From: Streptomyces liliiviolaceus | Lineage (GTDB): Bacteria; Actinomycetota; Actinomycetes; Streptomycetales; Streptomycetaceae | NCBI RefSeq assembly: GCF_018070025.1 | Contig: NZ_JAGPYQ010000002.1 | Span: 1,860,001 to 1,924,000 of the forward strand | Length of the DNA stretch: 64,000 nucleotides | Direction of reading: 5' to 3' | Shown: positions 51,231 to 59,226 of the stretch, piece after piece | Layout: the number at the start of each line of letters is the position of its first letter | How positions within the stretch are numbered: position 1 is the stretch's first letter | Position numbers and translations under genes: made by a program | The notes under the pieces: model-generated | The model's database searches: none | The model's input: only the letters and a program-made list of their open reading frames with translations | What the model was told of the DNA's origin: nothing

Positions 51231-53945
51231 ATGGACACACGCACGGCAAGCACTCCGGCCCCCGCCGTCTCTCCCGCCTCACTCGTGGTCGTACTCGGTC
51301 GCACGACGGGCGTCGGCAGCGAGACACTGGGCGGCAAGGCCGCCCGGCTCGGCGAGATGATCGAGGCGGGGCTGCCCGTCCCGCCCGCGTTCTGCCTCAC
51401 CACCGGACTGTTCGACCTGTTCCTGCGCGAGACGGGCCTCGGCGCGGAGATCCGGGCCGCCGAGGCGCGCGGCACGGACCCCGGGGTCATCCGTGAGCTG
51501 ATCACGGCCCGGGACATACCCGAGCCCCTCACCCATGCCATCGTGGCCGCCTACGAGGAACTGGGCAGGCCCCGGGTCGCGGTCCGTTCGTCGGCCTGCC
51601 GGGAGGACTCCGCCGCCCAGTCCTTCGCGGGCCAGCACGACACCGTCCTCGATGTGTCGGGCGACCAGGACCTGCTCGACGCGGTCAAGGTCTGCTGGGC
51701 CTCCCTGTGGTCGGACCGCGCGGCCGCCTACCGCGACGGGACGGGTCCCGCGGGCTCCATCGCCGTGGTCGTGCAGGAGATGGTCCAGGCGGACGTCAGC
51801 GGGGTGCTGTTCACCGTCGACCCCGTCGGCGCACGGCCCAACCGCCTGGTCGTGGAGGCCTGTTGCGGTCTCGGCGAGGGACTGGTCTCCGGACGGGTGT
51901 CCAGTGACTTCTTCGTCGTCGACGACCGCACGCTGGAGGTCATCGAGGAACATGTGCGATACAAGGTGACCAAGTGCGCGCCCCTCACCCCCGGCCGTAT
52001 CGGTATGACGAAGGTCGACGCCGCCGACCGCAACGCGCCCTGTCTGACCCGGGAGCAGCTGGGTGTGCTCGCCGGGCTCGCGGTCGAGGTCCGTGCGCAC
52101 TACGGCACCGAGCAGGACATCGAGTGGGCCATGCGCGACGGAGAGCTCCACCTCCTCCAGGCCAGGCCGGTCACCACGCGTCCGCCGGACAGGGCGACGG
52201 CGGACGGGGAGCGCAGCCCGTATCTCAAGCGGCAGAGCGACCCCGTGCAGCACGGCACGCTCTGGTCGCGGATGGACATCGGCGAGATCTTCGTGGGACT
52301 GATGTCGCCGCTCGGTCTGAGCTTCGCGCAGTACTACCAGCGCCATGTGCACGGGGACTGCGCCGCCGCGCTCGGGGTGCGGGACACCGGTGACGTGGGT
52401 CTGCAGATGGGCTTCTTCCAGGGGCATGTGTACCTGAACATCTCCTACACCGCCTATCTGCTCGGGCAGTGTCTGCCCACCCGCGACCAGCGCCACTTCA
52501 CCAAGCGCTTCGTCAGCGAGGAGGTCGACCTCGCCGCGTACAGGAACCCCTTCGGTACCTTTCCCGGGGGTGTGGAGGATCTGCTCTCGACGGTGCACTG
52601 GGTGCAGGCCACGGCCACCGAGATGCTGAGCATGAAGCAGCGTGCCGAGGAGATGGCCGGCTCGCGGCTCTACGAGTTCGACCGGGCCCGGCAGCTCGAC
52701 CTGACGCGGATGAGCCGCCGGGAACTCGATGCCGAACTGTCCCGCTACCTGGGCTACTTCCACGACGCGCACGTCGGCTACATGCCGTACTACATCAACG
52801 CGTTCGGGTTCTACGGCATCCTCACCGAGCTGTGCGCGAGCTGGCTCGGTGCCGACGGCGACAACCTGCAGAACCGCATCAAGACCGACATGTCGAGCCT
52901 GCGGACCGTCGCGTCGGCGCAGGAGATCTGGGGTGTGGCCCAGGCCGCCAAGGCCAGGCCCCGTGTACTGAAGATCATCGACGAGGCGCCCCTCGACGAG
53001 ATCGAGGAACGGCTGCGCGGCGACGCCGAGGGCCGGGCGTTCTGGGACGCGCAGGTGGAGCCGTTCCTGCGTGCCAACGGCACCCGTGGGCGCCAGGAGA
53101 TGGAGCTGACCCATCCGCGCTGGATCGACGACCCGTCGTACATCTTCCAGATGATCCGCCGTTACGCCGCCGACGGGATCTCCGTGGACGACCTCATGGG
53201 GCGCAGCCGTGCCCACGCTGAGGGCGACGGCCGGGCGGCCCTGGAGAAGCTGCCGCTGGCCAAGCGGAAGGTCCTGGAGACCGTCATCTCGATGTACAGC
53301 CTGTGCAGCGAGCTCCGCGAGACCACCCGTATGTCGATGATCACCTCGATCTGGCTGGTCAGGAACGTGGTGTACGAGGTGGGCCGGCGGCTCGTCGCGG
53401 AGGGCGTCCTGCACTCCCTGGACGAGGTCGCCTTCCTCGAATTCGAGGACGTACGGGCCTATCTGGCCGGTGGGGCCACGGAACGTGAGGCGTTCTCGCG
53501 GGCCGAACTGGACGAACGGCGGCGTCTGCACGAGTACCACAACCGGCTGCCCGAGCCGCCGCTCACGTTCGTCGGCGAGCACGACATCACCCAGGCGGTG
53601 CGGCCCACGGCCGACGGGACCCGGCTGGAAGGGCTGGGCTCCAGCCCGGGGCGGATCATGGGCCGCGCGCGGATCGTGGAGGACCTGGTCTGGCAGGCGG
53701 ACGAGTTCCAGCCCGGCGAGGTGCTGGTCACCCGCTACACCGACGCGTCCTGGACTCCGCTCTTCGCCATCGCCGGCGCGGTGGTCACCGACATCGGTTC
53801 GATGCTCTCCCACAGCTCGATCGTGTCGCGGGAGTTCAACGTGCCGTCCGTGGTCAACACCAAGCACGCCACGCAGCGCATCAACACGGGCGACCTGATC
53901 GTCGTCGACGGCGACACGGGTGTCGTGGAGGTCATCGAAGGCTGA
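51231..53945 (+). CDS. redH: RedH: MBC/monopyrrole condensing enzyme (PEP synthase family)
   Basis: A 904-residue ATP-dependent ligase related to PEP synthase/PPDK; ATG at 51231 with AGGAGA upstream. The N-terminal ATP-grasp part shows VGSETLGGKAARLGEM, VAVRSSACREDSAAQSFAGQ and LLQARPVTT; a long middle part is special to the RedH/PigC group; the swivelling domain near 820-904 has His861 in SMLSHSSIVSREFNVPSVVN, the residue phosphorylated during catalysis. It condenses MBC with the 2-alkylpyrrole to the tripyrrole pigment, the last obligatory step. Confidence 0.95.
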   Translation: MDTRTASTPAPAVSPASLVVVLGRTTGVGSETLGGKAARLGEMIEAGLPVPPAFCLTTGLFDLFLRETGLGAEIRAAEARGTDPGVIRELITARDIPEPLTHAIVAAYEELGRPRVAVRSSACREDSAAQSFAGQHDTVLDVSGDQDLLDAVKVCWASLWSDRAAAYRDGTGPAGSIAVVVQEMVQADVSGVLFTVDPVGARPNRLVVEACCGLGEGLVSGRVSSDFFVVDDRTLEVIEEHVRYKVTKCAPLTPGRIGMTKVDAADRNAPCLTREQLGVLAGLAVEVRAHYGTEQDIEWAMRDGELHLLQARPVTTRPPDRATADGERSPYLKRQSDPVQHGTLWSRMDIGEIFVGLMSPLGLSFAQYYQRHVHGDCAAALGVRDTGDVGLQMGFFQGHVYLNISYTAYLLGQCLPTRDQRHFTKRFVSEEVDLAAYRNPFGTFPGGVEDLLSTVHWVQATATEMLSMKQRAEEMAGSRLYEFDRARQLDLTRMSRRELDAELSRYLGYFHDAHVGYMPYYINAFGFYGILTELCASWLGADGDNLQNRIKTDMSSLRTVASAQEIWGVAQAAKARPRVLKIIDEAPLDEIEERLRGDAEGRAFWDAQVEPFLRANGTRGRQEMELTHPRWIDDPSYIFQMIRRYAADGISVDDLMGRSRAHAEGDGRAALEKLPLAKRKVLETVISMYSLCSELRETTRMSMITSIWLVRNVVYEVGRRLVAEGVLHSLDEVAFLEFEDVRAYLAGGATEREAFSRAELDERRRLHEYHNRLPEPPLTFVGEHDITQAVRPTADGTRLEGLGSSPGRIMGRARIVEDLVWQADEFQPGEVLVTRYTDASWTPLFAIAGAVVTDIGSMLSHSSIVSREFNVPSVVNTKHATQRINTGDLIVVDGDTGVVEVIEG

Positions 53946-53969
53946 ACCTCCCCCGTCCGCCAGCGATCA

Positions 53970-53993
53970 GTGCCGCTCCCGTGAAGCGGTCAC
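53970..53993 (+). other. hairpin between redH and redG
   Basis: GTGCCGCT and AGCGG-T-CAC pair around a seven-base loop (one bulged T), 24 bases after the redH stop. It may attenuate expression of the tailoring genes relative to the core operon. Confidence 0.35.
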
Positions 53994-54011
53994 CCCCAGG
54001 AAGGCAGCGAG

Positions 54012-55274
54012 ATGATCCCCAATCAGTGGTACCCGATCCTTCAGACCGGTGACATCGAACGCGACAAACCCACCGGTGTACGACGTATGGGCGAGGAGCT
54101 CATCCTCTGGCGCGACCTCGGCGGCACCCTCGTCTGCCAGAGCGCGCGATGCCCGCACAAGGGCGCCGACATCGCCGGGGGCCGGCTCAAGGGAAACACG
54201 GTCGAATGCCCGTACCACGGCTTCCGTTACGACGCCGAGGGCACCTGCAAGGTCGTCCCCGCACTCGGTGCGAACGCCCGGATACCCCAGTCGCTCCAGC
54301 TGAAGACCTACCCGGTGCGCGAGCAGCACGGGCTGGTGTGGCTGTGGTGGGGCGAGGCGCGGGAACAGCTCCCCGAGATCGAGCTGCCCCACGAACTGGT
54401 GGGCAATCCGCGCCCGCACGAGACGATCTCCTGGACCCGGCCGGTCCACTACACCCGGTACATCGAGAGCCTTCTTGAGTTCTACCACGTGACCTTCGTG
54501 CACCGGGATCACTGGACGAACAACATCGACTACACCTTCATGTACGGCACCGCCCGCAATCTGTGGATGGACGGCCGGGAGCGCTACCTCGCCGCGAACA
54601 AGATCGTCAACCATGAGGTCGAGGTGGACGGCACCACGATCCGCTCCACCTTCGACCAGTGCGAGGAGGCGAACCCCGCCAACAGCTCGCACTTCGACCT
54701 CATCTACCAGGCGCCGGGACTGACCCACGTCAAGACCGGTCTGCTGGAGATCACGACCTGGCTCACGCCGATCGACGACGAGAACACGCTGGCGATCATG
54801 CGCCTGTACGAGTACCCGCAGTTGCGGACCATGGTGCCCATCAAGCCACTCAGGCCCTGGGTGTTGCGCGCGTCGCTCCTGATGGAGAAGCTCGTCCAGG
54901 ACCCACAGGACGTGGGCATCATGCTCCGGCAGGAGCCCAAGGTCAGTGAGCGCGGCGTGAACAAGTTCATCGCCGTGGACGAGATGAACGCCAAGTTCCT
55001 GCAGATGCGGGACCGGCTCAAGGCCGAGGCGCAGGCGGGGGCGGGGACGGAGGCCGGGGCCGAGGCGAAGGCAGCACCCACACCCACGGACACCCCGGAG
55101 ACCCCTGTGGCACAGACGGCCAAGACACCTCCCACGACCAACGGCACTGGCACTGGCACTGGCACTGGCAACGGCAACGGCACTGGCAACGGTTCGAAGG
55201 GCACGCACGGCGCCCGACGCAAGCGCGCCGGGTCGGGCGACCGTGAGGACGGCCTGACGAAGGCCCGTTCCTGA
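54012..55274 (+). CDS. redG: RedG: Rieske oxygenase for oxidative cyclisation
   Basis: A 420-residue Rieske non-haem iron oxygenase; ATG at 54012 after AGGAAGG. The [2Fe-2S] ligands are Cys47/His49 (CPHKG) and Cys66/His69 (CPYHGF). The mononuclear iron site is in LLEFYHVTFVHRDHW. RedG forms the C-C bond that cyclises undecylprodigiosin to streptorubin B; the relative McpG makes metacycloprodigiosin. Which ring this one makes cannot be read. The last 80 residues (from about 340) are an Ala/Thr/Pro then Gly-Thr/Gly-Asn low-complexity tail with a basic end, unusual for this family. The stop overlaps the next ATG by one base. Confidence 0.93.
   Translation: MIPNQWYPILQTGDIERDKPTGVRRMGEELILWRDLGGTLVCQSARCPHKGADIAGGRLKGNTVECPYHGFRYDAEGTCKVVPALGANARIPQSLQLKTYPVREQHGLVWLWWGEAREQLPEIELPHELVGNPRPHETISWTRPVHYTRYIESLLEFYHVTFVHRDHWTNNIDYTFMYGTARNLWMDGRERYLAANKIVNHEVEVDGTTIRSTFDQCEEANPANSSHFDLIYQAPGLTHVKTGLLEITTWLTPIDDENTLAIMRLYEYPQLRTMVPIKPLRPWVLRASLLMEKLVQDPQDVGIMLRQEPKVSERGVNKFIAVDEMNAKFLQMRDRLKAEAQAGAGTEAGAEAKAAPTPTDTPETPVAQTAKTPPTTNGTGTGTGTGNGNGTGNGSKGTHGARRKRAGSGDREDGLTKARS
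55143..55190 (+). repeat. hexanucleotide repeat coding the RedG tail
   Basis: Eight in-frame copies of GGCACT or GGCAAC encode alternating Gly-Thr and Gly-Asn. The copy number could change by slippage without shifting the frame. Confidence 0.9.
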
Positions 55275-55927
55275 TGTACGGCGGGTACGACGCCTCGACC
55301 GGTCCCAAGATCCTGGTGACCACGTGCAACGCGCTGGCCGTGGCCGCGGCGGGGTGGTTCCTGTCCGGTGGCACCGACGCGGTCGACGCCGAACCGCTGC
55401 GCCGGGGGCTGCTGTTCGCCCTCTCGGCGATCTACCTGCTGCGCTTCGTCGCCACGACCTTCGTCATGCTGAAGAGGAGCATGGAGTGGTCCGAGGCCGC
55501 GACCGTGGGCGTCTGGGTCGTCGTCATCCACGGCACGATGGCGTACCTGGGCGGCACCAACTCCGCCTCCGTGGGCGTGGTCACCTGGCTCGGGATACTG
55601 CTCTATCTCGTGGGTTCGTACCTCAACACGGGCTCGGAGTACCAGCGCAAGCTGTGGAAGCGGGCGCCGGAGCACAAGGGCAAGCTCTACACCGAGGGTC
55701 TCTTCAAGTACTCCATGCACATCAACTACTTCGGTGACGTCGTGCTCTTCACCGGATTCGCCCTGGTGACGGGCAGCCTCTGGGCCCTGGTCATCCCGGT
55801 GATCATGGCGTGCATGTTCTCGTTCATGAACATCCCCATGCTCGACAAGTACCTGGCCGAGCGGTACGGGACAGCGTTCGACGAGTACGCGAAGAAGACG
55901 GCCAAGCTGGTCCCCTTCGTCTACTGA
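55274..55927 (+). CDS. DUF1295/steroid 5-alpha-reductase-like membrane protein (RedF position)
   Basis: A 217-residue protein with six predicted helices. The C-terminal half follows the DUF1295/isoprenylcysteine methyltransferase-like pattern: YTEGLFKYSMHINYFGDVVLF, then LDKYLAERYGTAFDEYAKKT. It starts one base inside the redG stop, so it is coupled to it. It corresponds in order to RedF, a membrane protein of unknown function in S. coelicolor. Possible roles are a membrane redox step or an accessory to RedG; I cannot choose. Confidence 0.8.
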   Translation: MYGGYDASTGPKILVTTCNALAVAAAGWFLSGGTDAVDAEPLRRGLLFALSAIYLLRFVATTFVMLKRSMEWSEAATVGVWVVVIHGTMAYLGGTNSASVGVVTWLGILLYLVGSYLNTGSEYQRKLWKRAPEHKGKLYTEGLFKYSMHINYFGDVVLFTGFALVTGSLWALVIPVIMACMFSFMNIPMLDKYLAERYGTAFDEYAKKTAKLVPFVY

Positions 55928-55987
55928 CTCGGCCGTTGACCGGCAACACACCGGACGGCACACCGCACGACGCAGGAGGAGGAGCGC

Positions 55988-56905
55988 ATGGGCGAGGCGG
56001 ACGACGGACGGTCCGGGACCGCGCAGGAACGGGTGAGCCCGGCCGAGTTGTTCACGGAAGTGATCGCCCAGGGGCTGCTGACTCTCGCGCGGGGCCGCGA
56101 CCTCGTCGACCGGTGTCTCACGGACGAGCAGAGCGTCGACGACTTCGGCTTCGATCCCGAACTCACCGACGAGATGATCCTCGCCCCCTTCCGGCCCCTG
56201 TACGAGAAGTACTTCCGGGTGACGGTGGAGGGACTGGAGAACGTGCCGGACGAGGGCGGCGCCCTGGTGGTGGCCAACCACTCGGGCACGCTCCCGCTGG
56301 ACGCCTTGATGCTGCAGGTGGCCCTGCGCGACCGCCACCCCGCCCAGCGCGCGCTGCGCCTGCTCGCCGCGGACCTGGTGTTCGACCTGCCCGTGCTGCG
56401 CACGCTGGCCCGCCGGGCCGGGCACGCCCAGGCCCGTATGGACAACGCGTTGCGGCTGCTGGAACGCGGCGAACTGGTCGGCGTGATGCCGGAGGGCTAC
56501 AAGGGCCTCGGCAAGCCCTTCGGCGAGCGGTACCGGCTGCGGCGCTTCGGCCGGGGCGGCTTCGCCTCCGCCGCTCTGCGCACGGGGACGCCGATCGTGC
56601 CGTGCGCCGTCGTGGGCGCCGAGGAGATCTACCCGATGGTCGCCGACGCCCGCCCCCTGGCCAGGCTCCTGCGGCTGCCGTACTTTCCGATCACTCCCAC
56701 GTTCCCCCTGCTCGGACCGCTCGGCGCGATCCCCCTGCCGACGAAGTGGACGATCCGTTTCGGTACGCCCCTGCCGACCGCCTCCTACGCGCAGGACTCG
56801 CTGGACGACCCGATGTTCGTCCACAAGATCTCCGACGAGGTCCGGGACACCGTCCAGGACATGCTCACCAAGATGGTCGGCGAGCGCCGGTCGCTGTTCG
56901 GGTAG
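55988..56905 (+). CDS. PlsC-type 1-acyl-glycerol-3-phosphate acyltransferase-like protein
   Basis: A 305-residue acyltransferase; ATG at 55988 after AGGAGGAGGAG. The catalytic VVANHSGTLPLDALML is the HX4D box with Ser-Gly-Thr-Leu in between, and VMPEGYKGLGKPFGERY is the phosphate-binding block. No membrane helix is obvious. It is on the strand of the red operon, 60 bases after the membrane protein, with a strong ribosome site. It may be the last cluster gene, adjusting membrane lipids or acyl supply for the hydrophobic pigment, or simply the first gene beyond it. Confidence 0.8.
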   Translation: MGEADDGRSGTAQERVSPAELFTEVIAQGLLTLARGRDLVDRCLTDEQSVDDFGFDPELTDEMILAPFRPLYEKYFRVTVEGLENVPDEGGALVVANHSGTLPLDALMLQVALRDRHPAQRALRLLAADLVFDLPVLRTLARRAGHAQARMDNALRLLERGELVGVMPEGYKGLGKPFGERYRLRRFGRGGFASAALRTGTPIVPCAVVGAEEIYPMVADARPLARLLRLPYFPITPTFPLLGPLGAIPLPTKWTIRFGTPLPTASYAQDSLDDPMFVHKISDEVRDTVQDMLTKMVGERRSLFG

Positions 56906-56940
56906 GCCCTGCGGGCGCGTTCAGGTGCATTCAGTCGCCG

Positions 56941-57885
56941 TCATGCGGGCCGTGAGCGGAAAGTACGGCGGTAGGTGTCCGGCGGTACGCCCAGCGTGTG
57001 GTTGAAGTGGCGGCGCAGTGTCGTGGCGGTCCCCATGCCGGTGGCCTCCGCGATGGCCTCGACACCGCTGTCGGTGGTCTCCAGCAACTCCTGGGCGCGG
57101 CGGATGCGTTGGGACAGCAGCCATTGGAGCGGGGTGGTGCCGGTCGCCGCCCTGAAGTGCCGGCCGAGGTGGCGCGCACTCATCCCCGCCCGGCGTGCCA
57201 GATCGTCCACGGTCAGCGGCTGGTCGAGGCGTTCGATCACCCAGGGCAGCAGCGCGGCGAGCGGGTGGTCGTCCCGGGCGGGTACGGGCGCGGCGACGAA
57301 CTGGGCCTGACCGCCGGCCCGGTGGGGCGGTACGACCAGGCGGCGGGCCACCGCGTTGGCGACCGCCGAACCGTGGTCGCGGCGGACGAGATGGAGGCAC
57401 AGGTCCATCGCCGCGGCCTTGCCCGCGGAGGTGAGCACGCTGCCGTTGTCCACGTAGAGCACGTCCGGGTCGACCTGTACGCGGGGGTGGCGGGCGGCGA
57501 GTACGTCGGTGTGCGCCCAGTGCGTGGTGGCGCGTCTGCCGTCCAGCAGTCCGGCGGCGGCGAGCACGAAGGCGCCCGTGCACAGGGAGGCCACCCGTGC
57601 GCCCGCCTCGTGGGCCGCGCGCACCGCGTCGACCAGGTCGCCGGGCGGGTCCTCGTCGACGTCGGCCCAGGCCGGTACGAGGACCGTGTCGGCGTGCGGC
57701 AGCCGGTCGAGCCCGTGGTCGGGCTCCAGCCGGAACCGGCCGACCCGTACGGCGGCGGACCCGCAGACCTCGACGTCGTACCAGGGGACGTCCACGCCCG
57801 CCGGGGCGCTGCCGAACACCTCGCAGGCCACCGACAGTTCGAAGTGCAGCATTCCCTCGGTGGCGACCACCGCGACAGAACCCAT
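56941..57885 (-). CDS. GlxA-family AraC regulator (DJ-1/PfpI plus AraC HTH)
   Basis: A 314-residue regulator. An N-terminal class I glutaminase-like domain (residues 1-185; VASLCTGAFVLAAAGLLDG holds the Cys of the nucleophile elbow) is followed by a double AraC HTH (about 215-310; LARRAGMSARHLGRHFRAAT, IAEATGMGTATTLRRHFNHT). The ATG at 57885 fits where the domain begins and lies seven bases after TACAAT, a leaderless setup; longer starts to 57984 exist but add unrelated residues. It diverges from an NAD(P)-binding enzyme which it probably controls. Confidence 0.9.
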   Translation of the reverse strand: MGSVAVVATEGMLHFELSVACEVFGSAPAGVDVPWYDVEVCGSAAVRVGRFRLEPDHGLDRLPHADTVLVPAWADVDEDPPGDLVDAVRAAHEAGARVASLCTGAFVLAAAGLLDGRRATTHWAHTDVLAARHPRVQVDPDVLYVDNGSVLTSAGKAAAMDLCLHLVRRDHGSAVANAVARRLVVPPHRAGGQAQFVAAPVPARDDHPLAALLPWVIERLDQPLTVDDLARRAGMSARHLGRHFRAATGTTPLQWLLSQRIRRAQELLETTDSGVEAIAEATGMGTATTLRRHFNHTLGVPPDTYRRTFRSRPA

Positions 57886-57958
57886 GTCCGTAATTGTACG
57901 CAGCATGTCGTTCCGGACACTCACGATCAGGCACCGGCGCTCGACAGGATGATCACAA

Positions 57959-58010
57959 CGGATCCGAGCAGCGGATCCGTTCAACCGGTCCGTTCAACGG
58001 ATCCTGACGG
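57959..58010 (+). repeat. four tandem 13-bp repeats in a divergent control region
   Basis: CGGATCCGAGCAG, CGGATCCGTTCAA, CCGGTCCGTTCAA and CGGATCCTGACGG follow each other directly. They lie just upstream of the ATG at 58034 and 74 bases from the GlxA-type regulator start. Stacked AraC-family half-sites are a reasonable reading. Confidence 0.75.
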
Positions 58011-58033
58011 ACCTTCGAGCACGGGGAGCAGTC

Positions 58034-59083
58034 ATGAACACGGTCATGAACACGAGTCCGGGACACACCGTGGCGGTGTACGGCGCGTACGGGCACACCG
58101 GGCGGTTCGTGGTGGCGGAGCTGCTGGCGCGCGGGTTCGTGCCGGTGCTGTCCGGCCGCGACGAGGGCAAGCTGCGGGCGCTGGCGGCAGCCCGTCCCGG
58201 GCTCGACGTCCGGCCCGCCCCGGTCGACGATCCGGCCGCGCTCGACCGCGCCCTGGCCGGTGCGGCGGCGGTGATCAACTGTGCCGGTCCCTTCACCACC
58301 ACGGCGGCCCCCGTGATCGAGGCGGCCCTGCGCGCCGGTGTCCCGTACGTCGATGTGGCGGCCGAGATCGAGGCGAACGCGGACACGCTCGCGCACTTCG
58401 CGGACCGTGCCCGCGCCGCCGAAACCGTGATCGTGCCCGCGATGGCCTTCTACGGCGGACTCGGCGATCTGCTGGTGACCGCGGCGATGGGTGACTGGAC
58501 CGCGGCCGACGAGGCGCACATCGCCTACGGGCTGAGCGGCTGGCACCCCACCGCCGGGACGCGCGTCGCGGGCGCGGCCGTCCACGCGCGGCGCAACGGG
58601 CAGCGCGTCCGCTTCCGGCAGGGGCGGCTTGAGTACCACCGGGACGACCTGCCCACCCTCGACTGGCACTTCCCCGCCCCGATGGGCACGCGGGCCGTCG
58701 TCGGGGAGTTCACGATGGCCGATGTCGTCACCGTGCCCAGCCACCTGTCCATCCCGGAGGTGCGCACCTACATGTCCACCGAGGCGGCCGGCGACCTGGC
58801 GACCCCGGACACCCCGGCGCCCACCGCCGTCGACGGCAGCGGACGGTCCGCGCAGACCTTCCTCGTCGATGTCGTCGTACGCTCCGGCGGCACCGAGCGC
58901 CGTGCCACGGCCTCGGGTCAGGACATCTACGCCGTCACCGCGCCCCTCGCCGTGGAGGCCGTCCACCGCGTCCTCGACGGACGGACCGGCCGGACGGGTG
59001 TCGCCTTCGCCGGTGCCGTCTTCGACGCCCCCGACTTCCTCGACGCGCTCGCCCCGCACATCACGTACTCGACGACAAAGTAG
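58034..59083 (+). CDS. saccharopine-dehydrogenase-like NAD(P)-binding enzyme
   Basis: A 349-residue Rossmann protein. VAVYGAYGHTGRFVVAELLA is the dinucleotide site, VLSGRDEGKLRALAAARP follows with an Arg that suggests NADPH, and AAVINCAGPFTTTAAPVIEA is the typical strand-4 loop of this superfamily (trans-acting enoyl reductase/saccharopine reductase-like). The ATG at 58034 is taken; a second in-frame ATG is at 58046. Substrate unknown. It diverges from the GlxA-type regulator across 148 bases with tandem repeats, so it is probably its target. Confidence 0.85.
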   Translation: MNTVMNTSPGHTVAVYGAYGHTGRFVVAELLARGFVPVLSGRDEGKLRALAAARPGLDVRPAPVDDPAALDRALAGAAAVINCAGPFTTTAAPVIEAALRAGVPYVDVAAEIEANADTLAHFADRARAAETVIVPAMAFYGGLGDLLVTAAMGDWTAADEAHIAYGLSGWHPTAGTRVAGAAVHARRNGQRVRFRQGRLEYHRDDLPTLDWHFPAPMGTRAVVGEFTMADVVTVPSHLSIPEVRTYMSTEAAGDLATPDTPAPTAVDGSGRSAQTFLVDVVVRSGGTERRATASGQDIYAVTAPLAVEAVHRVLDGRTGRTGVAFAGAVFDAPDFLDALAPHITYSTTK

Positions 59084-59226
59084 CCTTCGGCGCCGGGTCG
59101 TGGGGCGGCAACTACCCACCGGAGTACAGCGATTGGCTCTATGCATAGGGTGTGGGCTGCGACAGCCGCCCACACCGGTGCGGCGGTCACGCACGAGTAC
59201 GCAGTCGAGGGGAAAACCGCCGTCCG

